Below, in pieces: positions 1 to 12,100 of a stretch of 64,000 nucleotides of DNA (position 1 is its first letter; each line of letters begins with the position of its first letter). The DNA comes from Ampullaceana balthica (taxonomy: Eukaryota; Mollusca; Gastropoda; Lymnaeidae). The translations under genes and the position numbers were made by a program. The DNA lies in NCBI GenBank assembly GCA_944989445.1, contig CALYLW010000052.1, forward strand, positions 779,058 to 843,057, read 5' to 3'. The notes beneath the pieces are model-generated. The model was given only the letters and a program-made list of their open reading frames with translations. It did not search any database and was not told the DNA's origin.

Positions 1-1511
1 GGCAAAATATTAACATGCGCTTGAAATTTCTTTATAATTATATACCTGATGTGCGTTAATTAGTGATGGGTCAATTAATCAGAATCGTATCGGAATATCG
101 GGACCCTAAAATTTCTTTACTCTTTCCTAAGGTTAAGACCGTTCATTTTTAAGGACCGTTTAAATATAACCCAGAGTTCCCACTCAGTCGGGAATTCTTA
201 AAATAATTTTCCCGGTCTTGAAAGTCGGGAAATAGTCGGGAAAAGTTATGACTAGTCGGGAATTTTTACATTTTGCCGAAGTAAATGACTTTGATTACGT
301 CTCTGTTGTCATGTTTCGATTCCATTTAATAAAAAAAAAGTTACCAGTTTATAATTGTCTGCGCATGCGTTAAAGGTCCAATTTTTCGCCTCGCCTCGTC
401 CCATGGCGAATGTTTGCAATGCCCGTCGAATCGGCGAATTTAAAAAAAACCAAAACATATCAATATGGTAATTTTAAGTTTAATGCTTTTGACGTGAAGG
501 ATATCTGTCACTAAGAGACCGCACTCGAATTTCCTCCGTCAATCAAATGATACGTGTAGCTTGTAATATAAATAGTAACAAATGCGGCCTTGACCTTAAC
601 AGAATTCGACCTACAACAGTGATGACGTGTATATTAATATATACTAAAAGAATATTAAGAAATTGATTTGATTTCACCGTCACGCGTGTGTTAGTCTCAG
701 TCCCGTATCTTTCTGGTAACAAAGCAACAACAAACTTTTAAAAGAATAGTAATAATTTTTTATTTAATTATATAAAAACCACTGTCGATTCTCGATACAA
801 ACCTTTATTTTCTTTTCTAAAGATATTCGTTTATCTTAAAAAATAAAATGATTAATGCATCTGAAAATGAATTAAGTTTAATAATAATATAACATGCACA
901 GCAAAATAATGACGGATTAAACACCACTAACGCGATTTTCGAGTACCTCTGGTGAATACATACTCAAACTAATTCAAACACACGGAATCAAATTTAAAGT
1001 AAAAACATGCTGGAATTTTTATTGAAATCTCGTAGAATCACACAATAGCCGGAAGTCTCGAAGAAAGCGAGATGTCAACACTGTTTTGAACTAAAAATGC
1101 CAAAGTGCATTGCTAGGCGAACAGATGGGGATCGAGCTAACCGACGTTAAGTTGAAAATTTGGCACTCTTTTGTGCTCGAAATGTTAGGGCTTGGCGACT
1201 TTAAAAAATCGAATTAACCGCTGAAAAAATGCAAAGACAAAGAGAGAATTTGGCGGTTCCAAAAAAAAATGTCGACTTAATAGAGCTGACGAGTTAACCG
1301 GGTTCGAGTTAAGTGTATATATCAATAAAAAGCATTCACTCTTTAAAAAAAGTCAATTTTAAAAGAAAAATAATGCTGATTCCATCTATATTTTAATAAA
1401 TTTTAATTTTAAAATCAACAAAATAATATAAGATTTCATATTTTAATAATTGCTGAATCCATCAATGTTCCCACAAATCTTCACTGTGCCCTGTTGCTAA
1501 ATGCTAACATA

Positions 1512-1534
1512 GATAAGATAAGATAAGATAAGAT
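1512..1534. repeat. (GATAA)n microsatellite
   Basis: Between four and five perfect copies of GATAA in a row. The complementary run TTATCTTATCTTATCTT occurs at 3174-3190 inside a MITE. Confidence 0.9.
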
Positions 1535-1661
1535 ACATCTTTATCAAACAAATTTACTACCTGAGAAAAGAGTGTAACTTATCTGACAAGACTAAAACAC
1601 CAATAGAATGTCTAAATAGTCATTCATCAGATATAACTGTAAGCACATGGTATCAAAGAAG

Positions 1662-1737
1662 TATATTCTGGCCTGGGGGATAGTTTAACCTAGGCTATAG
1701 CCCTGGGTATATTCTGGACAGGGGTTTAATCTGGCCT
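1662..1737. repeat. diverged copy of 104-bp palindromic repeat
   Basis: Two half-sites TATTCTGGCCTGGGG and TATATTCTGGACAGGGG flank a central CCTAGG-like core. This matches the better-preserved palindrome at 28697-28800, which shares GGGGTTTAATCTGGCC. It appears to be an old copy of the same small inverted-repeat element. Confidence 0.55.
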
Positions 1738-3112
1738 TTTACATTGGGTCACAACCCATCATGGGAGAAAAGCTGAATGAGTATATCATTGATACAGCTG
1801 TATCAAACCCTAATGGAACAAGATTTTCTTTGATTCATCTTTATAAAACTAACTTAAGTTAATTTTTTTTAGGGTAAAAAAACTTTTTTTTAATTGTAGT
1901 AGGTGAAATATTATTTTATCATTAATTTACAATTGTGTTTTTGTTTAAAAAAACAGGAAAAAAAACTCCAAAATAATTAAGCCAAATCAAAATTAAGACT
2001 TCTTTACACTGATCTATAAAAAGCATATAACAACAAGATCATGCAGAGATGTAATTTACTGTATTTAACTCATTTTCCGTTCCTTAAATCTTTAAGTTAA
2101 AAAAGATTTTTTACTACCTCTACTTTTACATTTTAAACTCTCATGGATCTACATGTAATACCTTTAAAATGTATTTTGTTTTCATGTTTTCTGTTCTATT
2201 CAGACTTTAGATATATCGTACTACTAATTAAACTAAATCATTTGTATCATGCTACTTTAAGCTCTGTCCATGTAGGTGTTGTTTTTTTTATTGTTCTTTG
2301 TCTGTTTTTATGTTACGTTCATAAGCTCCTTTTTTCTTTCCAAATCCTTTTTTTTTGTTGACAGCTTCAAAAATTGTCAGTGTGATTTTTTATGTAAAAT
2401 AAGTTTTGGGTAATATTAAGAGGACACGTACAACATAGTTTTTAAGCATATATATTTTTGTACTTATTTGTAAGTTAATGTTGATATTTTTAATATTTGT
2501 TTTGACTTCTAATGCATTTGTCTGTAAATTTGAACATTGATTCCTAAATGGAGGTTTGATTGTTATCATGTTTAATTGATTTGTATTTTGACTATAGTGT
2601 TAAAATTAAAATACCAATGACTCATTATACAAAGTCATATATAAACAAATGAATCTCATAAACCCTTGCCTTTACATTTGTCTTTGTTATAAATCATTAT
2701 TATTCCGATAACTCGACCAGAATTTGTCCAGAATCAATCAAATAGATACAAGTTGTTAATTGCATCGGCCATGCAATTTTACATTAAACATTTTTGTGAA
2801 AATTATAGTTTACGGTATTTTAAAAACTTTTTTTTTAAAATGACATGAGTATGAGATATATCTAATTAAAAATAAGGCCATTCGGAATTTATATGTAAAG
2901 GGTTGAGGTACTTCTGTAAAATTATAACAAGAACACTGTTGCATGAGGGGAACATTGAGAACATAAACATTATTTTTCACTAGTCTAAGCTTAGTATTAT
3001 TACTGAGTTTTGTGGGGCACAGTTTAGATAAACAAAACTCATCCACCCGTTGTTTATTCGTACATATAAATTAAACATAGATATTATGGTGGTGTTTTTT
3101 AACACTACAGAC

Positions 3113-3468
3113 CAGGGGTCGGGAAAGCATGGCTCGCGGGCCAGATGTGGCTCTATTGATGGCTGCATCTGGCTTATCTTATCTTATCTTTTGGCTCTCA
3201 GACAAATGTTCGTTTATAAAAAAAAATTTTTTAAAGTTTATTCAGACAAATTTGATCTACATATTAATTGCATATAAAAAGACAGCATAACAATGTTATT
3301 AAAAATAATTCAGAGAATATATTATTGTACTTTTAGTGTTGAAATTACACAAAATGCACACTTTTACTTGAGTTTTTAGTTTTAAACATAATGTATGGCG
3401 TCACAGAATCACTTTTCAAAATGTGTTGTGTTTATGGCTCTCTCAGACAAAAAGTTTCCCGATCCCTG
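3113..3468. mobile_element. hAT-type MITE (356 bp)
   Basis: The ends are inverted repeats, CAGGGGTCGGGAAA on the left and TTTCCCGATCCCTG on the right. They are flanked by 8-bp duplications CTACAGAC (3105-3112) and CTACCGAC (3469-3476), which differ at one base. An 8-bp target duplication and CAGGGG-type ends are standard for the hAT superfamily. There is no transposase inside, so it is non-autonomous. Confidence 0.85.
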
Positions 3469-3803
3469 CTACCGACGCTCATTCTATACAGATTATGATT
3501 GCATCATACGTTCTTTATTGCATATTTTTATTGTAAGTAGAACGGGCAGACCATGCTGGGTTGTTGAGCAAATGAAGCAGCGTCTACAGGCCACGGCATA
3601 CGAGAGGATTGTGTGGTACAATGCCCAGCCGCCCTTTATTCACCCCAACTATTGTCAGGTACCCATCAGAGCAGGGTGAACTCAAGAACACCCTGAAGTA
3701 AGCCACGGGAACAAATCCCTGCCTTCTGCACGCCAGCAGAGCGCGCACGCCCCTCGACCAACGTGCTACAAGTCACGTACATTATGTTACAGTTACAGGC
3801 AGA

Positions 3804-4053
3804 GTAAAATGTTAAACTCTTAATATCAGCCTGGCTAAATAGCACCACAGTACAGTAAAATGTTAAACTCTTAACATCAGCCTGGCTAAATAACAGTACA
3901 GTAAAATGTTAAACTCTTAATATCAGCCTGGCTAAATAGCACCACAGTACAGTAAAATGTTAAACTCTTAATATCAGCCTGGCTAAATAACACCACAGTA
4001 CAGTAAAATGTTAAACTATTAATATCAGCCTGGCTAAATAACACCACAGTACA
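3804..4053. repeat. 51-bp tandem repeat, 5 copies
   Basis: The unit begins GTAAAATGTTAAACTCTTAA and ends ACCACAGTACA. Copies start at 3804, 3855, 3901, 3952 and 4003; the second is 5 bp shorter. Substitutions between copies are few, so the array is fairly young. Confidence 0.9.
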
Positions 4054-4934
4054 AGCTAAGTACCATCTTATCTTACATAATACAGAAGATACTTTTATAC
4101 AGAAGATTATTTCGCCCTAGGCTTATCCATGGTTTATATCTTGTCTTGCGTTTTTATTACAGTTGTGAACAATGATAGTTTGTTGGTTTTCCTAGTTTGT
4201 TCAGGTAACCAATTCTATGCCCGAATTTCAGACGGAAAGAATGAGCAGTTGTATGTGAATGTGTTTGTCCTTGTCTATTCTAGTCTAGCATATAAGGAAC
4301 AAGAAATGCCTTGTTGTTTTTCCTATCTCTATTGTTGTATGAGATTATTATTATTTTTGTTGCTTTGTATATCCCAGCTAGAGCCCTAGAGCAATGTTTC
4401 ATTATAGCCAAAATGCGGTATGTTCTTTGGCTCCGTAGTCTCAAAAGAGAATTAGGTAATGCACCTTTGGGATTAAGTCACACTGTCCCTGTAATGCTTG
4501 CTGTGACTCAGGAGGCCTATTGTGAAAGAGCAGACTCTTTTGGAGCACGGGCAGTGATGTCCAGGGGGTTTGTGTCGGGGAAAAATTGTTTCTTTTAGTT
4601 TCCTGGTTTCTCTATTCTGATCCGCAGCAATACGAATGTGATCCTCATCAGTGTTTAGGCTGCCATGATGGAACTCTTCCAGCCACCTCTTTCCTGAGCC
4701 ATGTTTTCCCAGTTTTCCATGCCCATCCCCGAAGCCTACGGATCTCTCTTGCAGATGTTTTTATATCTGAGGTGTCTATGCTATCTTCAAGTTCTGCGAA
4801 GAGCAGATCCTTTGGCATTCTTCCACCTTCATTCAATATGGATACGGCCTAGCCACCTGAGATGACGTACGCGGAGGAGAATCGTCATACTATGCTGTGG
4901 AGACTTAAATCCAAAAGAAAAATTCGTTAAGTGT

Positions 4935-5575
4935 TGGTCAGAGACGTGCCACTTGGAGATGATGTCGTGCTTGTGACTTACACTGAGAATGAACTACAAT
5001 TCCTAATGGATTGCTTTGCTAAAAGGCCGGTCAAGGCTTTAATCTCACCATCGTCATAAAAAAGATCAACGTGGTGGTACCAGGTGCAGACACACCTACC
5101 ATCAAAGTACAAAACTAGATGTAGTAGAGTAATTCATATTCCTTGGCTCCACTTTTACCAGCAACCAGGGGTGGACTTGAGCTTTAAAGCGGCCCAGGCA
5201 TTATTACAGAGTGGCCCTTCTCACGTGCATACTATTATTCTATAGAACAAAATAGGCCCACAGGGCATCGCCCAAATTCCCGACTGTCCAGTCCTCCACT
5301 GCCAGCAACCTCTCACTTGGAGCGGAATTTGACAAGAGGATTTTTAAGGTAGCCACAGCCATGTTTCGCCAATCACAGAGGTAATAGAACAATAAGAAGC
5401 TGACCACCAACAAAAAAAATTGCAGTTTATCACGCCCTCGTGGTAAGCACTCTCTTATACGCCGGCAAAACCTGGTGCCTGTACGCCACACAAGAAAGAA
5501 GACTCAGCTCTTTCCACATGCGTTGCCTTAAACGCATACTCGGCGTCTGTTGAACAGACCATGTACCAAAAATGA
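4935..5575 (+). pseudogene. LINE reverse-transcriptase relic
   Basis: Conceptual translation in shifting frames gives pieces that follow the C-terminal half of the LINE protein found at 42-45 kb. They are a degraded catalytic segment (GDDVVLVTYTENEL, compare [15 protein letters not shown]), then FLGSTFTSN, LSLGAEFDKRIFKVATAM, and a Leu/Ser-rich stretch ending in a RCLKRILGVC-like motif. Stops and frameshifts are frequent. A 136-bp hAT MITE interrupts it at 5166-5301. A further piece resembling the LINE C-terminus (GRMPKDLLFAELE) lies on the opposite strand at 4648-4836. This is a dead copy of the same or a sister LINE family. Confidence 0.7.
5166..5301. mobile_element. hAT-type MITE (136 bp)
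   Basis: Ends CAGGGGTGGACT and AGTCCTCCACTG are flanked by a perfect 8-bp duplication, CCAGCAAC (5158-5165 and 5302-5309). It sits inside the LINE relic: removing it and one duplication rejoins FTSN to LSLGAEF in the translated LINE, so the LINE was there first. Confidence 0.88.
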
Positions 5576-5652
5576 GGTCAAGTAAAGTATATTATAGAAT
5601 GTCTCAAGATGGATATCTCAGTGTTAAAAATTTTGGAAATCGTCAATGGGCC

Positions 5653-5960
5653 TTGTTAGGGCACGGTGGTCGAGTAGCATGCGCGCTCGGCTGGCGTACC
5701 TATGGTCATAAGTTCGAATCCATGTGAAGGTAAGGATTTGTTCCCGGGGCCTAGGGAGTCCCTGAGCCCACCAAGCTCCCGAATGGGTACCTAACACTAG
5801 TTAGGGAAATAAAGGCGGCTGGCTAATGCGTGGAACCCTCATAGCCGTGGCATGTGAACGCTGCATCACTTGCCAACAGACCGGCATTGTCTTATGTATA
5901 GAAGGAGCGTCTGTATAGATCAGACAAGACAAATGTTTGATTATAATCGAATCAGAACTT
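5653..5960 (+). mobile_element. tRNA-derived SINE
   Basis: The head is tRNA-like. A degenerate A box lies in GGTGGTCGAGTAGCATGCGC, followed by a near-consensus B box AGTTCGAATCC at 5711-5721. A body ending near AATGGGTACCTAACAC follows. The tail contains TATAGAAGGAGCGTCTGTA (5897-5915), which is almost identical to the tail of a LINE at 10487-10505. The right end lies about 80 bp before the TRAP1 start codon. Exact ends and target duplication were not resolved. Confidence 0.8.
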
Positions 5961-6041
5961 GAGAACCCATGCCTAACTAAAGAATGATGCAATTTACGTT
6001 TTCAGTACACAAGAGTTCTTCCAGTATATGCATTGTAAAAG

Positions 6042-6180
6042 ATGGCGGCCTCCATCAGAACATGGTATCACGCAACGACGACCTTCAGCAGAGCACAATT
6101 ACTGAGGCTTCGGATTTCTAGTAAATCGTTAAAATTTGCACCACTTTACCAGATCAGTAAAACAGATGCTTCATGCACGA
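6042..6180 (+). CDS. TRAP1: TRAP1 exon 1 (mitochondrial presequence)
   Basis: It encodes [19 protein letters not shown] and a further Arg/Ser/Lys-rich stretch with no Asp or Glu until about residue 42. It ends in phase 1 at a good donor (A|GTAAGG). Homology cannot confirm a presequence, so this exon rests on composition, phase fit with exon 2, and the donor. Confidence 0.8.
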
Positions 6181-9100
6181 GTAAGGGGAAAGGCATATAT
6201 ATAGTACAACGCTTTAACTAGTTTTATTTATGATTCTGTAAATTTCTATACTATTGTTGTCATTATTCAATGAAAATGAAATGATTCAATCACTGAGGCT
6301 GAGACTAGTGAGACTGGTTCATTGATTGTTGAGTATAGTTAGTAGTTGATAAACTAGAATTTAGAATAAATTCAAAAAAGAGCTGTCAGATTCATTGCTG
6401 GAGAATATTCAAAACTGACAAGAATAACACCATTAGTATTAGTATTATTATTATAATTATAATTAATAAAATTAATTAGTTATTAGTTAAAGTTAAAGTT
6501 TATTAAAGTAGGTACTTTGACAGAAAATTTAAATGTGGTCCTATAGGCTTAAATAATATATCATTTTAAAGGGCTTGCTAAGACCTTTTCAAAACCACTT
6601 GTTTTGTCCTTCTATCTTTTATAGAAGTGAAGTTGTGAATTTTTTAGTCCATTTTTTTGCCCCTTATATAGTAGTACTAATAGTAGGTTCGCGCATCGTT
6701 CTGCGCATATCGAAAAAATTCGCCAATATTGTTTCAGTTTTTTTAATCGGGCATAAGCGGTGACGATAATTTTTGCTTTGAACATCATATCCTTTGAATA
6801 TGTGTGTAATTCGTCATCACTGACGTAGAGGGTACATTTTTTCGACAACGCTGGTACCATTTTTAGGCAAGCTGTGTGTTTGAGCGGTGAAGAATTAAAT
6901 TCTTATTGATCGCTATGTACATAAATTGCATATTATTAACTATATTTTGGGTTCTGTAGTATAGCGGTTAAACTCTGTATGTACTTTATTCATTTTACAA
7001 CCCCAATCAATTTATTTTGTTGAAAACAAAAGCTGGTACAAGAAGTTATGATTTTTCTAAGTGTGATGAGCTTAGTCTAAAACTAAGAAAATGTCGATCG
7101 TCATAGAGTCACCTCACCTCCCCTTTACAAAGAAATATAATGGGGTGTTGGTAATGGCATCGGCAATGGCTCTTCTTATTACATGTAATTTAATAATTTA
7201 TTATTTACGTTTAGGACATACCAAAATAAATTATAGGAAATGCCAGTAATTCAGTAACTTTTTTTTCTTGTTACAATAAATTTTTCTTTAATTTTACTTA
7301 TGGACTAGTAATTTATTAATAATTAATTAAATATTATTAGTACTAGTTTTAGTACTAGTTATTAGTACTAGTAATATTAAATTTATAGTTTATTGTTATA
7401 ATTTAATTTGTAATTACATTTATATTCTTACTATCAATTTAAGAACATAATTAATTGTTTTGTGTAATACTTAGTCCAAATTAATACTTACCTTGTAATT
7501 AATAATAATAAAGGTGTTTTAATCCTTTTATTAGCGGAGCGTAATATAATTATTAAATTTATTATAATTATAATAATAATTTTTATTTAAATTCTCATTT
7601 ACCATCATCTTTATACAAAGATGTTGACATAGACAATTGGCAAAAATATTTTTTACAAAATCAATCAAAAGAAAATAAATCTCAATGATTAAAATTAAAT
7701 AAAATAACAAAGTATAGTAAATTATAGGTATAATTATAAGTAATATTCGAAATCAACTGCAGAACTCAGAAATTCTTCAACTGCCAAATAGATGACGTAG
7801 ACAATGACAAAGCCTATAAATTTCATATTGAGAAATTTGAATACTGACAGGAAAAATGTTCTTATTATCTTTTAATGAGATCTGAAATCTATAAATGCTT
7901 GTTGAATTTAATTTTAATTTAATATTTTAGTAATCAGACGTCGTGGGTGTGGTTTATTTTAACAAATAATTGTTAATAATGTGCATTAAATTTTATTTTT
8001 AAAGTCAAATACTACCCTTCAAACATTTAAAAATAGTTATTGATTTAATTGTGCCATATATTCAATTAAAATACAATAGGCATGCAAATGTTTGAACTGA
8101 TTTGTATTTTTTGTTATAATTTTCAACATCATTTTTTTCAACATGCCTTAAAATATATTTATTAAAAAATTCAAAATCTTGATTTACCTGAAACATTTCT
8201 TATTCATTGTTTTGTATAATGGATTGTGAATGTCCCCTGAAAATTTGATACCCATATCTCTAAAATTTAAAAAGTTGTGAGGGAAAGAGTACAGAATTTT
8301 GAAATGTGGGTCACAAGTTTTGGAATAAATTATATAGGTTATATAAGGGGCAAAAAAATTGACAAAAAATTCATAACTCCACTTCTATAAAAGATAGAAA
8401 GACAAAACTGGTGTTTTTGAAAAGGTTTCAGCAAGCCCTTTAAAATGATATATTATTTAAGCCTATTGGACTTCATTTAAATTTTCTGTCAAAGTACCTA
8501 TATATGGCCTATATAATTAATTTCAAAAACTTGTGACCCAAATTCAATTTTCGTTACACTTTCATTCACAACTTTTTTATTTGTATAGATAACTGCACCA
8601 AATTTTCAGCATACATTCTTAATCCAATATACAAAACAATGAATAAAAAATGTTTAAAGTAAATCAAGACTTTGAATTTTTTTATAAATATATTTAAAGG
8701 CATGTTGAAAAAAATTTTGATGAAAATTATAACAAAAATACAAATGAGTTCAAACATGTGCATGCCTATTGTATTTTTTAATAATTTAGTAATTTTTTAA
8801 TTAAATCAATAGCTTTATTTAAATGTTTGAAGGGTAAGTATTTGACTTTAAAAATAAAATTTAATGCAAATACTAAAAATTATTTATAAAAATAGACCAC
8901 ACCGAGGTATGATTACTAAAATATGAAATTAAAATTAAATTCAACAATTTAAGATTTTAGTATCTCATTTAAAGATAATAATGACAACTTTACTGTCATT
9001 TTTCTGAGTAAATAACAAGTACATTGTATTCAAATTTCTCAATATGTAATTATTGTCTTCGTCATCCTCATCTATTTGGCAGCTGAAGAAATTCTGAATT

Positions 9101-12100
9101 TTGCTCAGTTATTGAAATTTATTTCTTTTGATTGATTTTGTAAATAATATTTTGTCAATTGTCAACATCTTTATAAAAATATGATGGTAAGTGAGACTTT
9201 TAAAAAATGTATTATTATTTATTATATAAATTATAATAATTTTATACCCTACACTTACACAAACCAGTAAATCTGAAATAAAACGATTACAATAACACAT
9301 CTATCATTATTAATTATAAGGTAAGTATCAATTTGGACTTAGTATTAGACAAAAAACAATTATTAATTATGTTCTTAAATTAAATTAATAGTATTTGAAT
9401 TTGATAGTAATAGTATAAGTATAAGCCTGTACTTGTAATAAGTATAGTAATAATATAATATAATTAAAATAACAATAATTAATATTGTTTAATTAATTAT
9501 TACTAAATTACTTTTCCATAACCAAATAAATTTAAGAAAATGTAACAAGAAAAAACATTACTGAATTACTGGCATCTTCCTATAATTTATTTAGCTCTGT
9601 CCTAAAATTAATAAAAAATTTCTTATATTAATAAGAGTAGCGATTACCAACAACCCCTTAATATTTTCTATATAAGGGGAGGTGACTCGGTGACGATCAG
9701 CATTTTCTTCATTTTAAGCTAAGCTCATAACACTTAGAAAAATCATAACTTTTTATACCAGCTTTTGTTTTCAACAAAATAAATTGATTTGGGTTATAAA
9801 ATGAATTAAGTACAACTAATTGTTAACCTCTATAAAAGAACTCCCCAAATAAAATTTTATTATGCAATTTATGTACATACCGACCAATGAGAATAAAACC
9901 CCTCATCACTAGAACACATAACTTGCGTGAAAATGATACCAGTGTGGTCGACAAAATACACAGTCTCCATCACTGATGACAAATTACACAAATAAACAAA
10001 AATCATGACGTAAAGCGCAAAAATCAATCGTCATCGCTTACGCCCGTATAGAAAAACTGAAACGGTATTAGCGATTTTTTCCGACGTGCGCAGAACGATG
10101 CGCGAACGACTATCGAAGTACCTAGTTAAAGTTAAATCATTAAACCTTGAAACACTAGAGGATAGAAGAACCAAGAGTAAAGTTACAGTAAAGTACATGT
10201 TATAATTATTTTTTATACATAAAGCAATTAATTCTAATTTAGAAATACAACACAAAGATAACTTAATACAACCCTTTTAGATAGACATAAGGATAAAAAC
10301 ACCTTTCTTATTCTGTTTGCAAGAACAAACACATTCAAATTTTCGTTCTTCCCATCCGGAATTCGGGCGTGGAATGGGTTGCTTGAAGAAACAGGAAAAC
10401 CAACACTTTATCAACATTTAAATCTCTAATAAAAATGCAGGACTAAACACAAACCATAGATAAGCGTAGGACACAATAATCTTCTCTATAGAAGTAGCGT
10501 CTGTAACAGATAAAATAGGATAGTAATTGTAATCAAATTTACCGTTTTTATTTTTTTTGGTTTGAAATTTATGCATTTTTAAAGTGGTTCTGTTTAGCGA
10601 AATCCCCAATGACAATGTATTTCATCTCACCATTTTGTAACCTCAATGAAACTCATGGAAACATAGTTCATAGTAGTAATTAATTAATTAATAAAATGGC
10701 AGAATGGTAATGGTTAACCAAAACAGCTGGTCTGCATAAGTATGCTACAGTTTGGTATTTTATAATAACTCAGAAGGGTTTAGCCATCTAAATTAAATGT
10801 GTTATTGAATTAATTCCATTGAAAATAATTTTAAAAGTCTAATTGTCAAATATTTATAAACACTTTTCCAATGTCTATCCCCAGAGCAATTTTCTTCCAA
10901 CTGCAGTTTAGCTTCATATAATCTTATCTGTCAAAGCCGACATCAGCAACGTTCATTGTTCACATCAAGTAGAATTTTCACCAAGGAGGAGGCAAAAGAG
11001 GAAGCTGAAGAAGATTATCACTCCATTATTAAAGATACTGAGAGGGGAAGAGGTAACTGTCAAGTGCAATTTTTTTTTATTCAATTATCATAATTAGTGT
11101 GTCTATTCTGTTGTCTATATTTGTATTTAGTCCTTGAACTTATGTAGGAAATTTTTTTCAATAGCTTCACCAAATTGTGAGTAGAATTTTCATAATTAAT
11201 TTTTTAAAAAAAATTTCTGATCTAAGGTGTGTTTTGGATCAATTAGATGGAGAATCTTGTCTCTTTATCATATTTATTTTACTTTTTGCTTACTTGCATT
11301 TGACTGGGTTTTTTTTTATTGATGAAAACATTTAAGGTCACACCATATGAATATATCTCATTGTTTCCAGAAAATACAATTAGAAGAAAACAATATCATA
11401 CAGATCCTATTCTCAATTATGTTTACTGATTTTATTTTACGGATTTGCACTCAACTGGAATTTATGTGCTATGCTGCACAGGAATAAAATAAATCCTTCA
11501 GCTGTAATATTTAAAAAAACTAAATCAGGGTTTCCTGGCCTGCATGTTGGGGTGACCAACCAGTTCATTATGTCCCCAGGAAAAGGGATTTAAGAACAGA
11601 TTGGGCATTAATGTAATTAGCATTTAAGTTATGACATAAATTTTCATTTATTTTTTCACATTTTATGAAATTTTACTTAATGTAGAAATTCACAAGTTTA
11701 TTTTCCAAGTTTTTCAATTTTTGATAAATTAATTAGCAGCCCAATTAAAAAAAAATTATCATTACTTTTGAAGTGGTTACATGGCAGATAAAACAATTGG
11801 TAGGTTTTCTGGAGGACTATTTAATATAATTTGGTAATGATTGTAGAAAAGGAACAGAAGCCCAGCATTAAATAAAATGAATCTTTAAATTTTTAAGTAA
11901 CCACAACTTATGAATTTTTATTTAACATACTATGCGTTCGATAATTTTTTTTGCATATTTAAAATATAAAAAAGCAAAATAAGATATATTTTCTGGCATC
12001 TTTATTTAATTTATTCCTTTTTTTTAATTTTCAATAAATATTTGGTCTCTGTGTCTATAAATTCATACATTTAATTAAGTATTCAGGTGCTTGTTTCTTT

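Larger units (their letters stand above)
1..3104. other. gene-free AT-rich flank
   Basis: No conserved coding exon was recognised on either strand. Visible content is a GATAA microsatellite, a diverged palindromic repeat near 1.7 kb, scattered homopolymer runs, and a GTCGGGAA motif repeated several times between about 190 and 270. The short open frames are low-complexity and rich in Phe, Leu and Tyr, as expected for AT-rich non-coding DNA. Confidence 0.6.

Noticed and set aside
402..470. ATG in CCATGGCGAATG as a gene start
   Set aside because: Good start context but the frame closes quickly and shows no homology.
4648..4836. Independent small gene on the - strand
   Set aside because: GRMPKDLLFAELE resembles the C-terminus of the LINE protein found at 42 kb; best seen as LINE debris.
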